Assembly (NCBI GenBank): GCA_007116865.1
Contig: SKHR01000051.1
Span: 1 to 14,048 of the forward strand
Source of the DNA: Marinospirillum sp.
GTDB lineage: Bacteria; Pseudomonadota; Gammaproteobacteria; Pseudomonadales; Halomonadaceae
DNA: 14,048 bases
Direction: 5' to 3'
The notes beneath the pieces were generated by a model that was not told the origin of the DNA, did no database searches, and worked only from the letters and a program-made list of their open reading frames with translations. Numbering within the stretch: the first letter of the stretch is position 1; each line of letters opens with the position of its first letter. The position numbers were made by a program, and so were the translations under genes. Shown in pieces: positions 1 through 7,068 of this stretch.

Positions 1-1392
1 GGGGCCGTCATAATGGACTCGGCCATTGTTATCGCCCATCACGTTGATATTGCCATCGGCATCCTTGACCTGAACCGTGGGGCCACGGCGAATGAACAGG
101 CCGACCAGGCTATTGGCTTCCTGTAGTGCGCCACCACCATTGTTGCGCAGGTCTATCACAAGGCCGTCAATGCCTTCTTCTTCCAGCTCATTGATCAGAC
201 GGGCGACATCGCGGGTGGTGCTGCGATAGTTGTGGGGATCGGTGCGGCGGCCTTCAAAGTCCATATAAAAAGCCGGGATTTCAATCACGCCGATTCGGCG
301 CGCACGGCCATCCAGTTCGGTTTCAATCACACGTTTGCTGGCGGCCTGGTCTTCGAGTTGAACCGCATTGCGCTCGATCTCAATGACCCGCCGATTGGTG
401 TTGTCGCTGGACATGACTTCAAGGCGCACAATTGAGCCTTTGGGGCCGCGGATTTTTTCGACCACCTCATCCAGGCGCCAGCCAATCACGTTTTCCAGCT
501 CACCATCGCTGCCCTGTCCAACGGATAAAATACGATCGGTCGGACGTAGTTGTCCTTGGCGATCTGCTGGGCCACCGGGCACCAGGCTGACAACCTGAGT
601 GTACTCATGCTCGGTTTGTAGCACGGCACCGATGCCTTCCAGGGACAGACGCATCTGAATGTTGAAGCTCTCACTGCGGCGCGGTGACAGATAGTTGGTA
701 TGGGGGTCAACGCTGGTGGTGAAGGCGTTCATGAAGGTTTGGAACAGGTCTTCACTGTTGGTTTGGCGCAGGCGGTTAAGCTGGTTCTCATAGCGTCTGA
801 CCAGCAGGTCTCTGGCTTCTTCCAGGGTTTGATCGGCATCCAGCAGATTGAGCAGCTCGTGGGTCAAACGCTGACGCCAGTAATGATCCAAGGCTTCGGC
901 GGAGTCGGCCCGAGGCACTTCACGGCGGTCAGCCTGAAAACGCTCATCACTGTTGAGATCAAAGTCAGCCAGTTGGTTTTTTAACCAGTCCAGATTCTGC
1001 TGCAGGCGATGTTCCTGCTTGAGGGAAAGATCAATATGAATCTCAAAAGGCAGTGCCAGTCGCCCTTCCGTTAATGCCGGCATCAGCTCGGCACTGCGTG
1101 CCATCCAGGCATCAGCTTGTGCTTGTGTCAGTAAGCCTTTGTGCGGGTCCAGATGACGTAAAAAGTTTTCCATCGTCTGTTCGGCGAGGCTTTCGTCCAG
1201 TGTGACTGTCGCAAAATGCTGGCGCGTGAGCATGCGCGTGATTTCCTGCGCAGCCTGACGATGCTCGCGTTCAGGTTGTAGTTCCGCCAGAGGGGTGTAC
1301 TGGCGGGTGGATGTCTCTTCAGCTGGCGCCAAGGCGGCCCATGATAGCAGGGCAATCAATAGAACTAGCCAGCGAGTGGAAGGCAGGATCAT
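1..1392 (-). CDS. prc: Tail-specific (carboxy-terminal processing) protease Prc, 5' part only
   Basis: Periplasmic serine protease of the S41 family that degrades or trims proteins from their C-terminal ends; known substrates elsewhere include PBP3 and lipoproteins. The minus strand is open for 464 codons to the window edge. Residues 1-24 form a signal peptide (hydrophobic 8-22, likely cut after APA). The N-terminal helical domain includes LDPHKGLLT (81-89) and DPHTNYLSPR (229-238). A PDZ domain covers about 240-330, with SLEGIGAVLQ (250-259) and VIGWRLDEVVEKIRGPKGS (302-320). The protease core starts near 365 and includes DLRNNGGGAL (414-423). The window ends about 10 residues before the expected catalytic Ser (SAS motif), so the Ser/Lys dyad and C-terminal domain cannot be checked. 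The ATG at 1392 follows AGGAG at 1407-1403 with a 10-nt spacer. The gene is divergent from apeB. The assignment is secure. Confidence 0.95.
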   Translation of the reverse strand, partial: MILPSTRWLVLLIALLSWAALAPAEETSTRQYTPLAELQPEREHRQAAQEITRMLTRQHFATVTLDESLAEQTMENFLRHLDPHKGLLTQAQADAWMARSAELMPALTEGRLALPFEIHIDLSLKQEHRLQQNLDWLKNQLADFDLNSDERFQADRREVPRADSAEALDHYWRQRLTHELLNLLDADQTLEEARDLLVRRYENQLNRLRQTNSEDLFQTFMNAFTTSVDPHTNYLSPRRSESFNIQMRLSLEGIGAVLQTEHEYTQVVSLVPGGPADRQGQLRPTDRILSVGQGSDGELENVIGWRLDEVVEKIRGPKGSIVRLEVMSSDNTNRRVIEIERNAVQLEDQAASKRVIETELDGRARRIGVIEIPAFYMDFEGRRTDPHNYRSTTRDVARLINELEEEGIDGLVIDLRNNGGGALQEANSLVGLFIRRGPTVQVKDADGNINVMGDNNGRVHYDGP

Positions 1393-1408
1393 CCGCAAAA
1401 AACTCCTG

Positions 1409-1437
1409 TTAACTGATTAAAAGCGTTAAGCTATAGA
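1409..1437 (+). promoter_or_regulatory. Possible sigma70 promoter for apeB
   Basis: In the 147-nt gap between the divergent prc and apeB genes, TTAACT (1409-1414) and TATAGA (1432-1437) are separated by 17 nt. Each matches 4 of 6 consensus positions. It would give an apeB leader of about 100 nt. The gap is visibly AT-rich between 1409 and 1470 and also holds a small inverted repeat (TTAAG at 1452, CTTAA at 1463). No convincing promoter for prc was picked out on the other strand. This is inference only. Confidence 0.3.
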
Positions 1438-1539
1438 GTACAGAATAAGGGTTAAGTTTAATCTTAAATGACAAGCATACCCGATGCGGTCCTGGAAGGC
1501 AGCTTTTACCCTTGAATCGATTTTTGATGGAGTTGAGTC

Positions 1540-2841
1540 ATGGTTCATTCAGTCACCCCGGCCGATGGTTTGATGCGCTTTATTGAACAGTCGCCCACAC
1601 CTGCGCATGCCGTGGATTCGATGGTGCATCGTTTACAGGCGGCAGGCTTCGAAGCCTTGGATACGGCGACTGCCTGGTCTTTGCAGCCAGGGCAGGGGTA
1701 TTACCTGGTGTTGGGGTCTGCCAGTTTGATCGCTTGGCGCCAGGGCTCGGCGCCGGTCACCCAGGCCGGGTTGCGAATGCTGGGCGCGCATACCGATAGC
1801 CCGTGTTTGAAGGTCAAGCCGCAAGCTGAAATCCAGCGTCAGGGTTATCTGCAGTTAGGGGTAGAGGTTTATGGCGGTGCATTATTGCACCCTTGGATGG
1901 ACCGTGACCTGAATCTGGCCGGGCGGGTGATTTATCGCTCCACCTCTGGACGTCAGGTGGCTACCCTTTGGCAGCACCCGCGCCCGATCGGGGTGATTCC
2001 TTCGTTGGCAATCCACCTGAATCGCGAGGCAAACAAGGGAGTGGAAGTCAATCCACAGAAGCATCTGCCCGTGGTATTGCAAACGGCCGCTCAGCCTTTG
2101 CAGTGGTGTTTGCGCGATCAGTTGGCCTTGTGGCTGCGGGAGTCGGGCCACCCGGTAGATCAGGTGCTGGAATATGATTTGTGTTTCAGTGACAGCCAGC
2201 CACCTGCACGCATTGGACTGGAAGGCGAGTTTATTGCCGCGGCCCGGCTGGATAACCTGGCCTCCTGTTATTTGGCATTGGAAGCGCTGATCCATGCAGA
2301 CCCCGAAACAGCGGCCACCCAGATGGTGACCCTGCATGATCATGAAGAGGTCGGCAGTGCTTCGGCCTGGGGCGCTGAAGGGCCGATGCTGGAGCGGGTA
2401 TTGCGCCGTTTAGTCAGCGATGAGCTGGGCTGGCAGCAGATGCTGGATCGCTCAATGATGCTGTCCTGTGATAACGCCCATGCCCTGCACCCTAATTTTG
2501 CCGATCGTCATGATGAGAATCACGGGCCAAGGATCAACCAAGGGCCGGTGATCAAGGTGAACGCCAATCAGCGTTATGCCACGGACAGTGAAACGGCAGC
2601 GCTTTTCGCGACCTGCTGTGAGGAGGCCCAGGTGCCGTTTCAGCGTTTTGTGGTGCGCTCGGACATGGGGTGCGGCAGCACCATCGGCCCGATCACTGCA
2701 ACACGTCTGGGAGTCCGTGTGGCAGATATCGGCATTCCCCAGTGGGCTATGCACTCTGTGAGAGAAACCGCCGGTGTGATGGATCTGGACTATACCTTGA
2801 AAGCCATGCAGCAGTTTTTACAGCGAGAAGCACTGGATTAA
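1540..2841 (+). CDS. apeB: M18 family aspartyl aminopeptidase (ApeB-like)
   Basis: Cytosolic dinuclear-metal aminopeptidase of the M18 family, which removes N-terminal (often acidic) residues from peptides. At 433 aa it has the full family length. All ligands expected by comparison with mammalian aspartyl aminopeptidase are visible: His84 in GAHTDSP, Asp238 in RLDNLAS, the HEE pair Glu269 (catalytic base) and Glu270, Asp311 in SCDNAHALHPN, and His405 in AMHSVRE. The Asp311-to-His405 spacing of 94 equals that of the human enzyme. Other conserved blocks are YGGALLHPWMDRDL (111-124), ENHGPRINQGPVIKVN (326-341) and SDMGCGSTIGP (374-384). The ATG at 1540 has GGAG at 1529-1532 with a 7-nt spacer. 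The gene is monocistronic: prc is divergent upstream and tRNA genes converge downstream. No signal peptide is seen. Substrate preference is inferred from the family. Confidence 0.95.
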   Translation: MVHSVTPADGLMRFIEQSPTPAHAVDSMVHRLQAAGFEALDTATAWSLQPGQGYYLVLGSASLIAWRQGSAPVTQAGLRMLGAHTDSPCLKVKPQAEIQRQGYLQLGVEVYGGALLHPWMDRDLNLAGRVIYRSTSGRQVATLWQHPRPIGVIPSLAIHLNREANKGVEVNPQKHLPVVLQTAAQPLQWCLRDQLALWLRESGHPVDQVLEYDLCFSDSQPPARIGLEGEFIAAARLDNLASCYLALEALIHADPETAATQMVTLHDHEEVGSASAWGAEGPMLERVLRRLVSDELGWQQMLDRSMMLSCDNAHALHPNFADRHDENHGPRINQGPVIKVNANQRYATDSETAALFATCCEEAQVPFQRFVVRSDMGCGSTIGPITATRLGVRVADIGIPQWAMHSVRETAGVMDLDYTLKAMQQFLQREALD

Positions 2842-2872
2842 AGTCGTGATCTGGAAAGAACAAAGGGTGTTC

Positions 2873-2893
2873 AAAAAGACCTAAGGAGGGGTC
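2873..2893 (-). terminator. Weak intrinsic terminator of the tRNA operon
   Basis: Read on the minus strand just past the last tRNA-Asn, GACC and GGTC form a 4-bp stem around an 8-nt loop, followed at once by five T. A second small hairpin (GAACA/TGTTC, 2858-2872) follows it and is trailed by TTTCC. Both stems are short, so termination efficiency is doubtful, but position and order fit the end of the tRNA transcript. The same segment could serve convergent apeB only poorly, because no T-run follows on the plus strand. Confidence 0.35.
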
Positions 2894-2895
2894 GG

Positions 2896-2971
2896 TGGCT
2901 CCCGGAGCAGGACTCGAACCTGCGACCAATTGATTAACAGTCAACTGCTCTACCGACTGAGCTATCCGGGA
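2896..2971 (-). tRNA. tRNA-Asn(GTT), copy 2 of 2
   Basis: A 76-nt cloverleaf on the minus strand. The acceptor TCCCGGA pairs with TCCGGGA, the discriminator is G, and the CCA is encoded. The anticodon loop CTGTTAA gives GTT. The T-arm is GCAGG-TTCGAGT-CCTGC. It is identical over its full length to the copy at 3004-3079 and is the promoter-distal member of the Met-Asn-Asn cluster, converging on the 3' end of apeB. Confidence 0.97.
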
Positions 2972-3003
2972 ATATCCGATACAACATCACAACCAGCGAT
3001 CCT

Positions 3004-3079
3004 TGGCTCCCGGAGCAGGACTCGAACCTGCGACCAATTGATTAACAGTCAACTGCTCTACCGACTGAGCTATCCGGGA
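3004..3079 (-). tRNA. tRNA-Asn(GTT), copy 1 of 2
   Basis: A 76-nt cloverleaf with anticodon GTT and encoded CCA, identical to the copy at 2896-2971. The two lie 108 bp apart start to start, with an unrelated 32-nt spacer between them, so the duplication unit was probably the tRNA itself. It follows tRNA-Met by 10 nt in the direction of transcription, so one precursor transcript is likely. Confidence 0.97.
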
Positions 3080-3089
3080 AAGGATTAGC

Positions 3090-3166
3090 TGGTGGCTATG
3101 CCCTGATTCGAACAGGGGACCCCATCATTATGAGTGATGTGCTCTAACCAACTGAGCTACATAGCC
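3090..3166 (-). tRNA. Elongator tRNA-Met(CAT)
   Basis: A 77-nt cloverleaf on the minus strand. The acceptor GGCTATG pairs with CATAGCC, the discriminator is A, and the CCA is encoded. The anticodon stem-loop has CTCATAA in a CATCA/TGATG context like that of the E. coli elongator tRNA-Met. The T-arm is CCCTG-TTCGAAT-CAGGG. The initiator is ruled out by the paired first acceptor base pair. The lysidine-modified tRNA-Ile(CAT) is unlikely given the anticodon-arm match to elongator Met. It is first in the Met-Asn-Asn cluster. Confidence 0.95.
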
Positions 3167-3177
3167 AACGGGAGCGC

Positions 3178-3205
3178 ATTATAATGATCTGTCAGACTTT
3201 GGCAA
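3178..3205 (-). promoter_or_regulatory. Sigma70 promoter of the tRNA cluster with GC-rich discriminator
   Basis: On the minus strand, TTGCCA (3205-3200) and a perfect TATAAT (3183-3178) are separated by 16 nt. The -10 is followed by GCGCTCCCG, a GC-rich discriminator typical of stable-RNA promoters that are shut down by ppGpp and DksA. Transcription would begin a few nucleotides before the mature tRNA-Met at 3166. The stringent-control reading is inference from this discriminator. Confidence 0.75.
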
Positions 3206-3253
3206 GCCCTGTGAAGCGGCAAGGCATTTTTACCGGGGTTTTTGTTGGTCGTG

Positions 3254-3283
3254 TAAGTTTTGCATCTGGCTGAGTGCTATAGT
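3254..3283 (+). promoter_or_regulatory. Possible extended -10 promoter for ppc
   Basis: TATAGT (3278-3283) is preceded by TG one base upstream (3275-3276), the extended -10 arrangement. A poor -35 (TAAGTT, 3254-3259) lies 18 nt away. It would give a ppc leader of about 55 nt. It is the best candidate in the 177-nt gap between tRNA-Met and ppc, but alternatives cannot be excluded. Confidence 0.4.
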
Positions 3284-3343
3284 CTGCCAATCAAAGAGTA
3301 ATGCGCTGATCCTGATGGTGATCAACAGCAAGCGAGGGCAAAC

Positions 3344-5998
3344 ATGAGTGATTTGGATGTGTCGTTGCGTGAGCAGGTTCGAGTGCTGGGCGAAGGCCTG
3401 GGACAGGTGATTCAGGCCGCTCAAGGTGAGCCTTTTTTGCACAAGGTGGAAAGCATTCGCGCCCTGGCCAAGCAGGTTCACCGTGGCGAGGTTCCTCCCC
3501 AGGCGCTGACCGATGCACTGAACCAACTGGATGACCAGGAGTTGCTTCCTGTGGCACGCGCATTCACCCAGTTTTTGAACCTGGCCAATGCCGCAGAACA
3601 GCATTTTCGTGCTCGTGAGCGAGTGGTTGAAGACTATCGCCAAGGTGAGCAGCCGGGGTTTCGGCGTTTGATGCAGACCCTCAAGGCTGAATCCATTCCT
3701 TCTGATCGGATTTTAGACACCCTGACTCAGCAGCAGGTTGAGCTGGTGTTTACCGCCCATCCGACGGAAGTGAGTCGTCGCTCCATGATCCAAAAATACG
3801 ATCAACTGGATGCCACGCTGGGGCAGCTAGAACGTGCGACTTCCGCTCGTGAGCGGGAGGAAGCCTTAAGGCGTCTGCGCGAGCTCATTGCCCAATCCTG
3901 GCATACCGATGAAATTCGCGCTCAGCGTCCAACCCCGGTGGATGAGGCCAAGTGGGGGCTGGCGGTGATTGAAAACTCTTTGTGGCAAGCCGTGCCCAGC
4001 TATTACCGGGATCTGGATCAGGTGTTATTTGAGCAGACCGGGCAGCGTTTGCCGCTGCACGCCGCACCGATCCGCTTTGCCTCCTGGATGGGCGGTGATC
4101 GTGATGGCAATCCGAATGTGACTGCGCGGATCACTCAAGAGGTGTTATGGCTGTCACGCTGGATGGCAGCAGATCTTTACCTGCGCGATATCAATCAGTT
4201 GCGTTGGGAGTTGTCCATGCAGGAGGCTTCTGATGCTCTGTTGGCCCAGACTGGTGTTACAACCGAACCTTATCGCGCACTGCTTAAGCCGATTCGTGAT
4301 CGTCTGCAAGCCACGCTGGACTGGCTCAAGGCCAAGCTGGATGGTGAAACCCTGCCGGATCAGGCGGTGATCTGGGATGAAGCGACGCTGCGTGAGCCGC
4401 TAATGCTCTGTTATGAGTCCTTGACGCAAAAAGGCATGCAGGTGATCGCCGACGGCTTGCTGACAGATATCCTGCGGCGTTTGGCGACCTTTGGTTTGAC
4501 ACTGGTTCGTCTGGATGTGCGTCAGGAAGCCCCTCGGCATACTCAAGCCTTGTCTGAAGCCACCCGGTATCTAGAGCTGGGTGACTATGCTGAGTGGGAC
4601 GAGCCTCAACGGCTGGATTTTCTGCTCAAGGAACTGAGCAATCCTCGACCCTTGCTGCCTTCGCACTGGCCGTGCAGTGCGGATACGCAAGAGGTGCTGG
4701 ATACCTGTGCTGTGATTGCCCAGGAGGGTGCAGAGGCCATCAGTGCTTATGTGATTTCGATGGCAGGTCAGGCCTCCGATGTGCTGGCGGTGTTCCTGCT
4801 GCTGAAGGTTTGTGGGGTCAAACGGGCACTGCCGGTGGTGCCTTTGTTTGAGACCCTCAATGATCTGGATCGAGCACCGGCGGTGATCCAAAGTCTGTTT
4901 GATCTTGATTGGTATCGTGACTATGGACAGGGCCAGCAGCAGGTGATGATCGGTTACTCGGATTCATCCAAGGATGCCGGTCAATTGGCCGCCAGTTGGG
5001 CCCAGTATCGGGCTCAGGAAGCCGTCACCCAGGTCTGCGCCAAGGCGGGGATTCATCTGACCCTCTTCCATGGGCGAGGGGGCACGGTCGGTCGAGGCGG
5101 TGGCCCGACTCAGGCTGCGATTCTGGCACAACCGCCAGGCTCTGTTCAGGGGCGCCTCAGAGTCACCGAGCAGGGTGAGATGATCCGCTTTAAGTTTGGT
5201 TTGCCGGCATTGGCGGAGCGTGCGCTGGAGGTTTATACCGCAGCGGTATTGCAGGCGACCCTGTTGCCGCCACCAGCTCCGCGCCCAGAATGGCGCCAGC
5301 AAATGGATCAACTGGCGGCGACCGCTTTGAAAGGTTATCGCGCCTTGGTGCGCGAACACCCGGATTTTGTGCGTTATTTTCGTCAGCTTACACCGGAGCA
5401 GGAGCTGGCGATGTTGCCTTTGGGTAGTCGGCCAGCCAAGCGCCGAGCCGATGGTGGTATCGAAAGTCTACGAGCGATTCCGTGGATTTTTGCCTGGACG
5501 CAAGTGCGCTTGATGCTGCCGGCCTGGCTGGGCACGGATGAGGCGCTGGCAGAAGCCCTGGCGGCAGGTCAGGCAGAAGCCCTGCGAGACATGATCGAAG
5601 GTTGGCCATTTTTTGCGACCAATATGCACATGATCGAAATGGTGTTGGCCAAAACCGATATTCCGGCCGTGTTAGAATATGAAACCCTGTTAGTGGATGA
5701 CGCACTGAAACCCATGGGGCAGGTACTGAGAGCGCGATTGCAAAGCCTGTGCGCAGACCTTTTGCAACTGCGTGAGCAATCTTGTTTGTTAGAAACCGTG
5801 CCCTTAACGCGCCAGGCGATTCAGGTGCGTAACCCCTATATCATCCCGCTGAATTTGCTTCAAGCGGAGTTGCTTTCAAGGGTGCGGGGCTGCCGTGATG
5901 AGGGCGTTTGCTCCACTCAGGTGCGTCCAGAAACCCTGGAGCGTGCTTTAATGGTCACCATTGCGGGGATTGCTGCAGGTTTGCGTAATACTGGGTAG
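3344..5998 (+). CDS. ppc: Phosphoenolpyruvate carboxylase
   Basis: Cytosolic anaplerotic enzyme that carboxylates PEP with bicarbonate to oxaloacetate, feeding the TCA cycle. At 884 aa it matches the bacterial length (E. coli 883). The catalytic His139 lies in VFTAHPTEVSRRS, and the substrate-site block SWMGGDRDGNPNVT spans 247-260. VRLDVRQE is at 388-395 and YSDSSKDAG with Lys543 at 538-546. The glycine-rich loop FHGRGGTVGRGGGPTQ (575-590) contains His576 and Arg584, and RPAKRR is at 696-701. Residues equivalent to the E. coli aspartate-inhibition site (Arg587, Lys773, Arg832, Asn881) appear as Arg584, Lys770, Arg829 and Asn882, so aspartate feedback is expected. The ATG at 3344 follows GAGGG at 3334-3338 with a 5-nt spacer. 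It heads a run of seven co-directional genes. The next start codon is 45 nt downstream. Confidence 0.98.
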   Translation: MSDLDVSLREQVRVLGEGLGQVIQAAQGEPFLHKVESIRALAKQVHRGEVPPQALTDALNQLDDQELLPVARAFTQFLNLANAAEQHFRARERVVEDYRQGEQPGFRRLMQTLKAESIPSDRILDTLTQQQVELVFTAHPTEVSRRSMIQKYDQLDATLGQLERATSAREREEALRRLRELIAQSWHTDEIRAQRPTPVDEAKWGLAVIENSLWQAVPSYYRDLDQVLFEQTGQRLPLHAAPIRFASWMGGDRDGNPNVTARITQEVLWLSRWMAADLYLRDINQLRWELSMQEASDALLAQTGVTTEPYRALLKPIRDRLQATLDWLKAKLDGETLPDQAVIWDEATLREPLMLCYESLTQKGMQVIADGLLTDILRRLATFGLTLVRLDVRQEAPRHTQALSEATRYLELGDYAEWDEPQRLDFLLKELSNPRPLLPSHWPCSADTQEVLDTCAVIAQEGAEAISAYVISMAGQASDVLAVFLLLKVCGVKRALPVVPLFETLNDLDRAPAVIQSLFDLDWYRDYGQGQQQVMIGYSDSSKDAGQLAASWAQYRAQEAVTQVCAKAGIHLTLFHGRGGTVGRGGGPTQAAILAQPPGSVQGRLRVTEQGEMIRFKFGLPALAERALEVYTAAVLQATLLPPPAPRPEWRQQMDQLAATALKGYRALVREHPDFVRYFRQLTPEQELAMLPLGSRPAKRRADGGIESLRAIPWIFAWTQVRLMLPAWLGTDEALAEALAAGQAEALRDMIEGWPFFATNMHMIEMVLAKTDIPAVLEYETLLVDDALKPMGQVLRARLQSLCADLLQLREQSCLLETVPLTRQAIQVRNPYIIPLNLLQAELLSRVRGCRDEGVCSTQVRPETLERALMVTIAGIAAGLRNTG

Positions 5999-6043
5999 AC
6001 TAGCGGGCGGTCAAAGTGGTTAAACTACATTGTGAGGTGATCC

Positions 6044-6559
6044 ATGTCGGGTCAGATGGCGGGAATTTTGTTGGCAGCAGCGATCGCGTTTATTGTTCCA
6101 CTGGCGGGTTACGCGGTCCATCTGCATTTTGAAGCATTACGGCGTCAGCGAATTGCCAAAGAAACCCATGCCAAGGAAGCAGAGCAGGCGCGTGAGAAGA
6201 TCATGGAAAGCCTGAGTGTGTTGGCGCGCGCCTTGCTTGATGACCAGGTCAACCTGACCGAGGCGGGCATTCGGATTCGGGTGCTGCTTGATCTGCTGCC
6301 AGAAGATGGCCCCGCAGTCAGTGCGGAGCTGCAACAGGTTTTTGATGACTTTTGGCAGCAGGCTAAAGATTTTGCCACTCATGAAGCGCGTGAGTCACTG
6401 GAGCCTGCCGAGCGTGAATCACAGGATGCCGCACGCCAAACCCTGGAAGCCACCTATCAGTCACGCTTACATCAGGCCGCTGAAGACCTGCTGGCCTGGT
6501 GTGCTGCGTCGGGTTTTCATTCACCTCAAACGCTTGGCCAGCCTGCGGCAGCGCGCTGA
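6044..6559 (+). CDS. DUF2489 family membrane-anchored protein
   Basis: A 171-aa protein of unknown function that I recognise as the DUF2489 family of gammaproteobacteria. An N-terminal transmembrane helix (about 5-27) is followed by a strongly charged, probably helical stalk (about 30-55, many Arg, Lys and Glu). The soluble part is therefore probably cytoplasmic. The family-typical block LARALLDDQVNLTEAGIRIR lies at 60-79 and continues VLLDLLPEDGP. The rest is mostly helical, acidic and Gln-rich, with an Ala-rich tail. No catalytic motif is visible. The ATG at 6044 has a strong SD, GAGGTGA, at 6034-6040. It sits 45 nt after ppc and 5 nt before the YaaR-like gene, so it is almost certainly co-transcribed with the latter. 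Role unknown; scaffolding or a membrane tether for its neighbour is only a guess. Confidence 0.8.
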   Translation: MSGQMAGILLAAAIAFIVPLAGYAVHLHFEALRRQRIAKETHAKEAEQAREKIMESLSVLARALLDDQVNLTEAGIRIRVLLDLLPEDGPAVSAELQQVFDDFWQQAKDFATHEARESLEPAERESQDAARQTLEATYQSRLHQAAEDLLAWCAASGFHSPQTLGQPAAAR

Positions 6560-6564
6560 CGCTC

Positions 6565-7035
6565 ATGTTACCGGTTAATACGCTGTTTAAACAATTGCGC
6601 TCAGATCGGCGCAAACAAAGCCCTGATCGTCAGGTGGCGACGCGCGCAGAAGAAAAAGCCAGCGACAACTTTAATGATCAGCTGTTGCGACAGATTTCTG
6701 CAACTGGTCGTGCCAGTCTTAAAAAGGAGTTGTCAGATCTACAAGGACTGCTGGTCAAGGCGGGTGATGAGCTGGAGCGCAATCCAACAGTCGGTAATCT
6801 GGAGGTTTTTCGGGTTCTGCTGTCCAACCTGGTGGATAAGGTCGTTAAAGGCGGCTTTCAGGTCGATAATGTTGGCCCAGGATGGCATCCGGCGGATCGG
6901 CACCAGGTCATTCGTCAAATTGATGAGGAAGCCGAATCCCTGCTGCTGCTGGTGATGACCGAGCAAAAGGATCGCGTGGCGATTGCCAGGAAACTATCGG
7001 ATATTAAAGGGCTGGTGGTGGACCTTTTGTCCTGA
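6565..7035 (+). CDS. YaaR/DUF327-like protein
   Basis: A 156-aa soluble protein of unknown function. The C-terminal two-thirds (about 50-156) follow the pattern of the YaaR (DUF327) family known from Bacillus. This comprises a helix ending LLVKAGDELERNPTVGNLEV (62-81), then FRVLLSNLVDKVVKGGFQV (82-100), then VIRQIDEEAESL (115-126), ending in KLSDIKGLVVDLLS (143-156), which mirrors the family's conserved KI-x-EI-x-GLLL end. The N-terminal 35 residues are basic and polar and probably disordered. The ATG at 6565 was chosen because it lies 5 nt after the DUF2489 stop. An in-frame ATG at 6499 would overlap that gene by 61 nt and adds a sequence unlike the family. No clear SD precedes 6565, so translational coupling is likely. 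The family call is from memory of its pattern, not from a search. Confidence 0.7.
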   Translation: MLPVNTLFKQLRSDRRKQSPDRQVATRAEEKASDNFNDQLLRQISATGRASLKKELSDLQGLLVKAGDELERNPTVGNLEVFRVLLSNLVDKVVKGGFQVDNVGPGWHPADRHQVIRQIDEEAESLLLLVMTEQKDRVAIARKLSDIKGLVVDLLS

Positions 7036-7068
7036 CTGCCAGCCGGTGCTATTGAGGAGTCGAGTTGT

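Noticed and set aside
232..984. Short plus-strand open frames at the left edge
   Set aside because: They are opposite a clear, continuous prc coding frame with family motifs throughout.
3090..3166. tRNA-Ile(CAT, lysidine) instead of tRNA-Met
   Set aside because: The acceptor and anticodon arms match elongator tRNA-Met and not the GGCCC-type acceptor of the tRNA-Ile2 family.
3206..3253. Intrinsic terminator or riboswitch upstream of ppc
   Set aside because: T-runs after GGCA and CCGGGG are present but no stable stem precedes them, and no known riboswitch core is visible.
5999..6043. Separate promoter for the DUF2489 gene
   Set aside because: Only poor -10-like hexamers without a spaced -35 were found in the 45-nt gap, so read-through from ppc is the simpler view.
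6499..6564. Longer N-terminus for the YaaR-like gene starting at ATG 6499
   Set aside because: It lies inside the DUF2489 gene in another frame, has no SD, and the added residues do not resemble the family.
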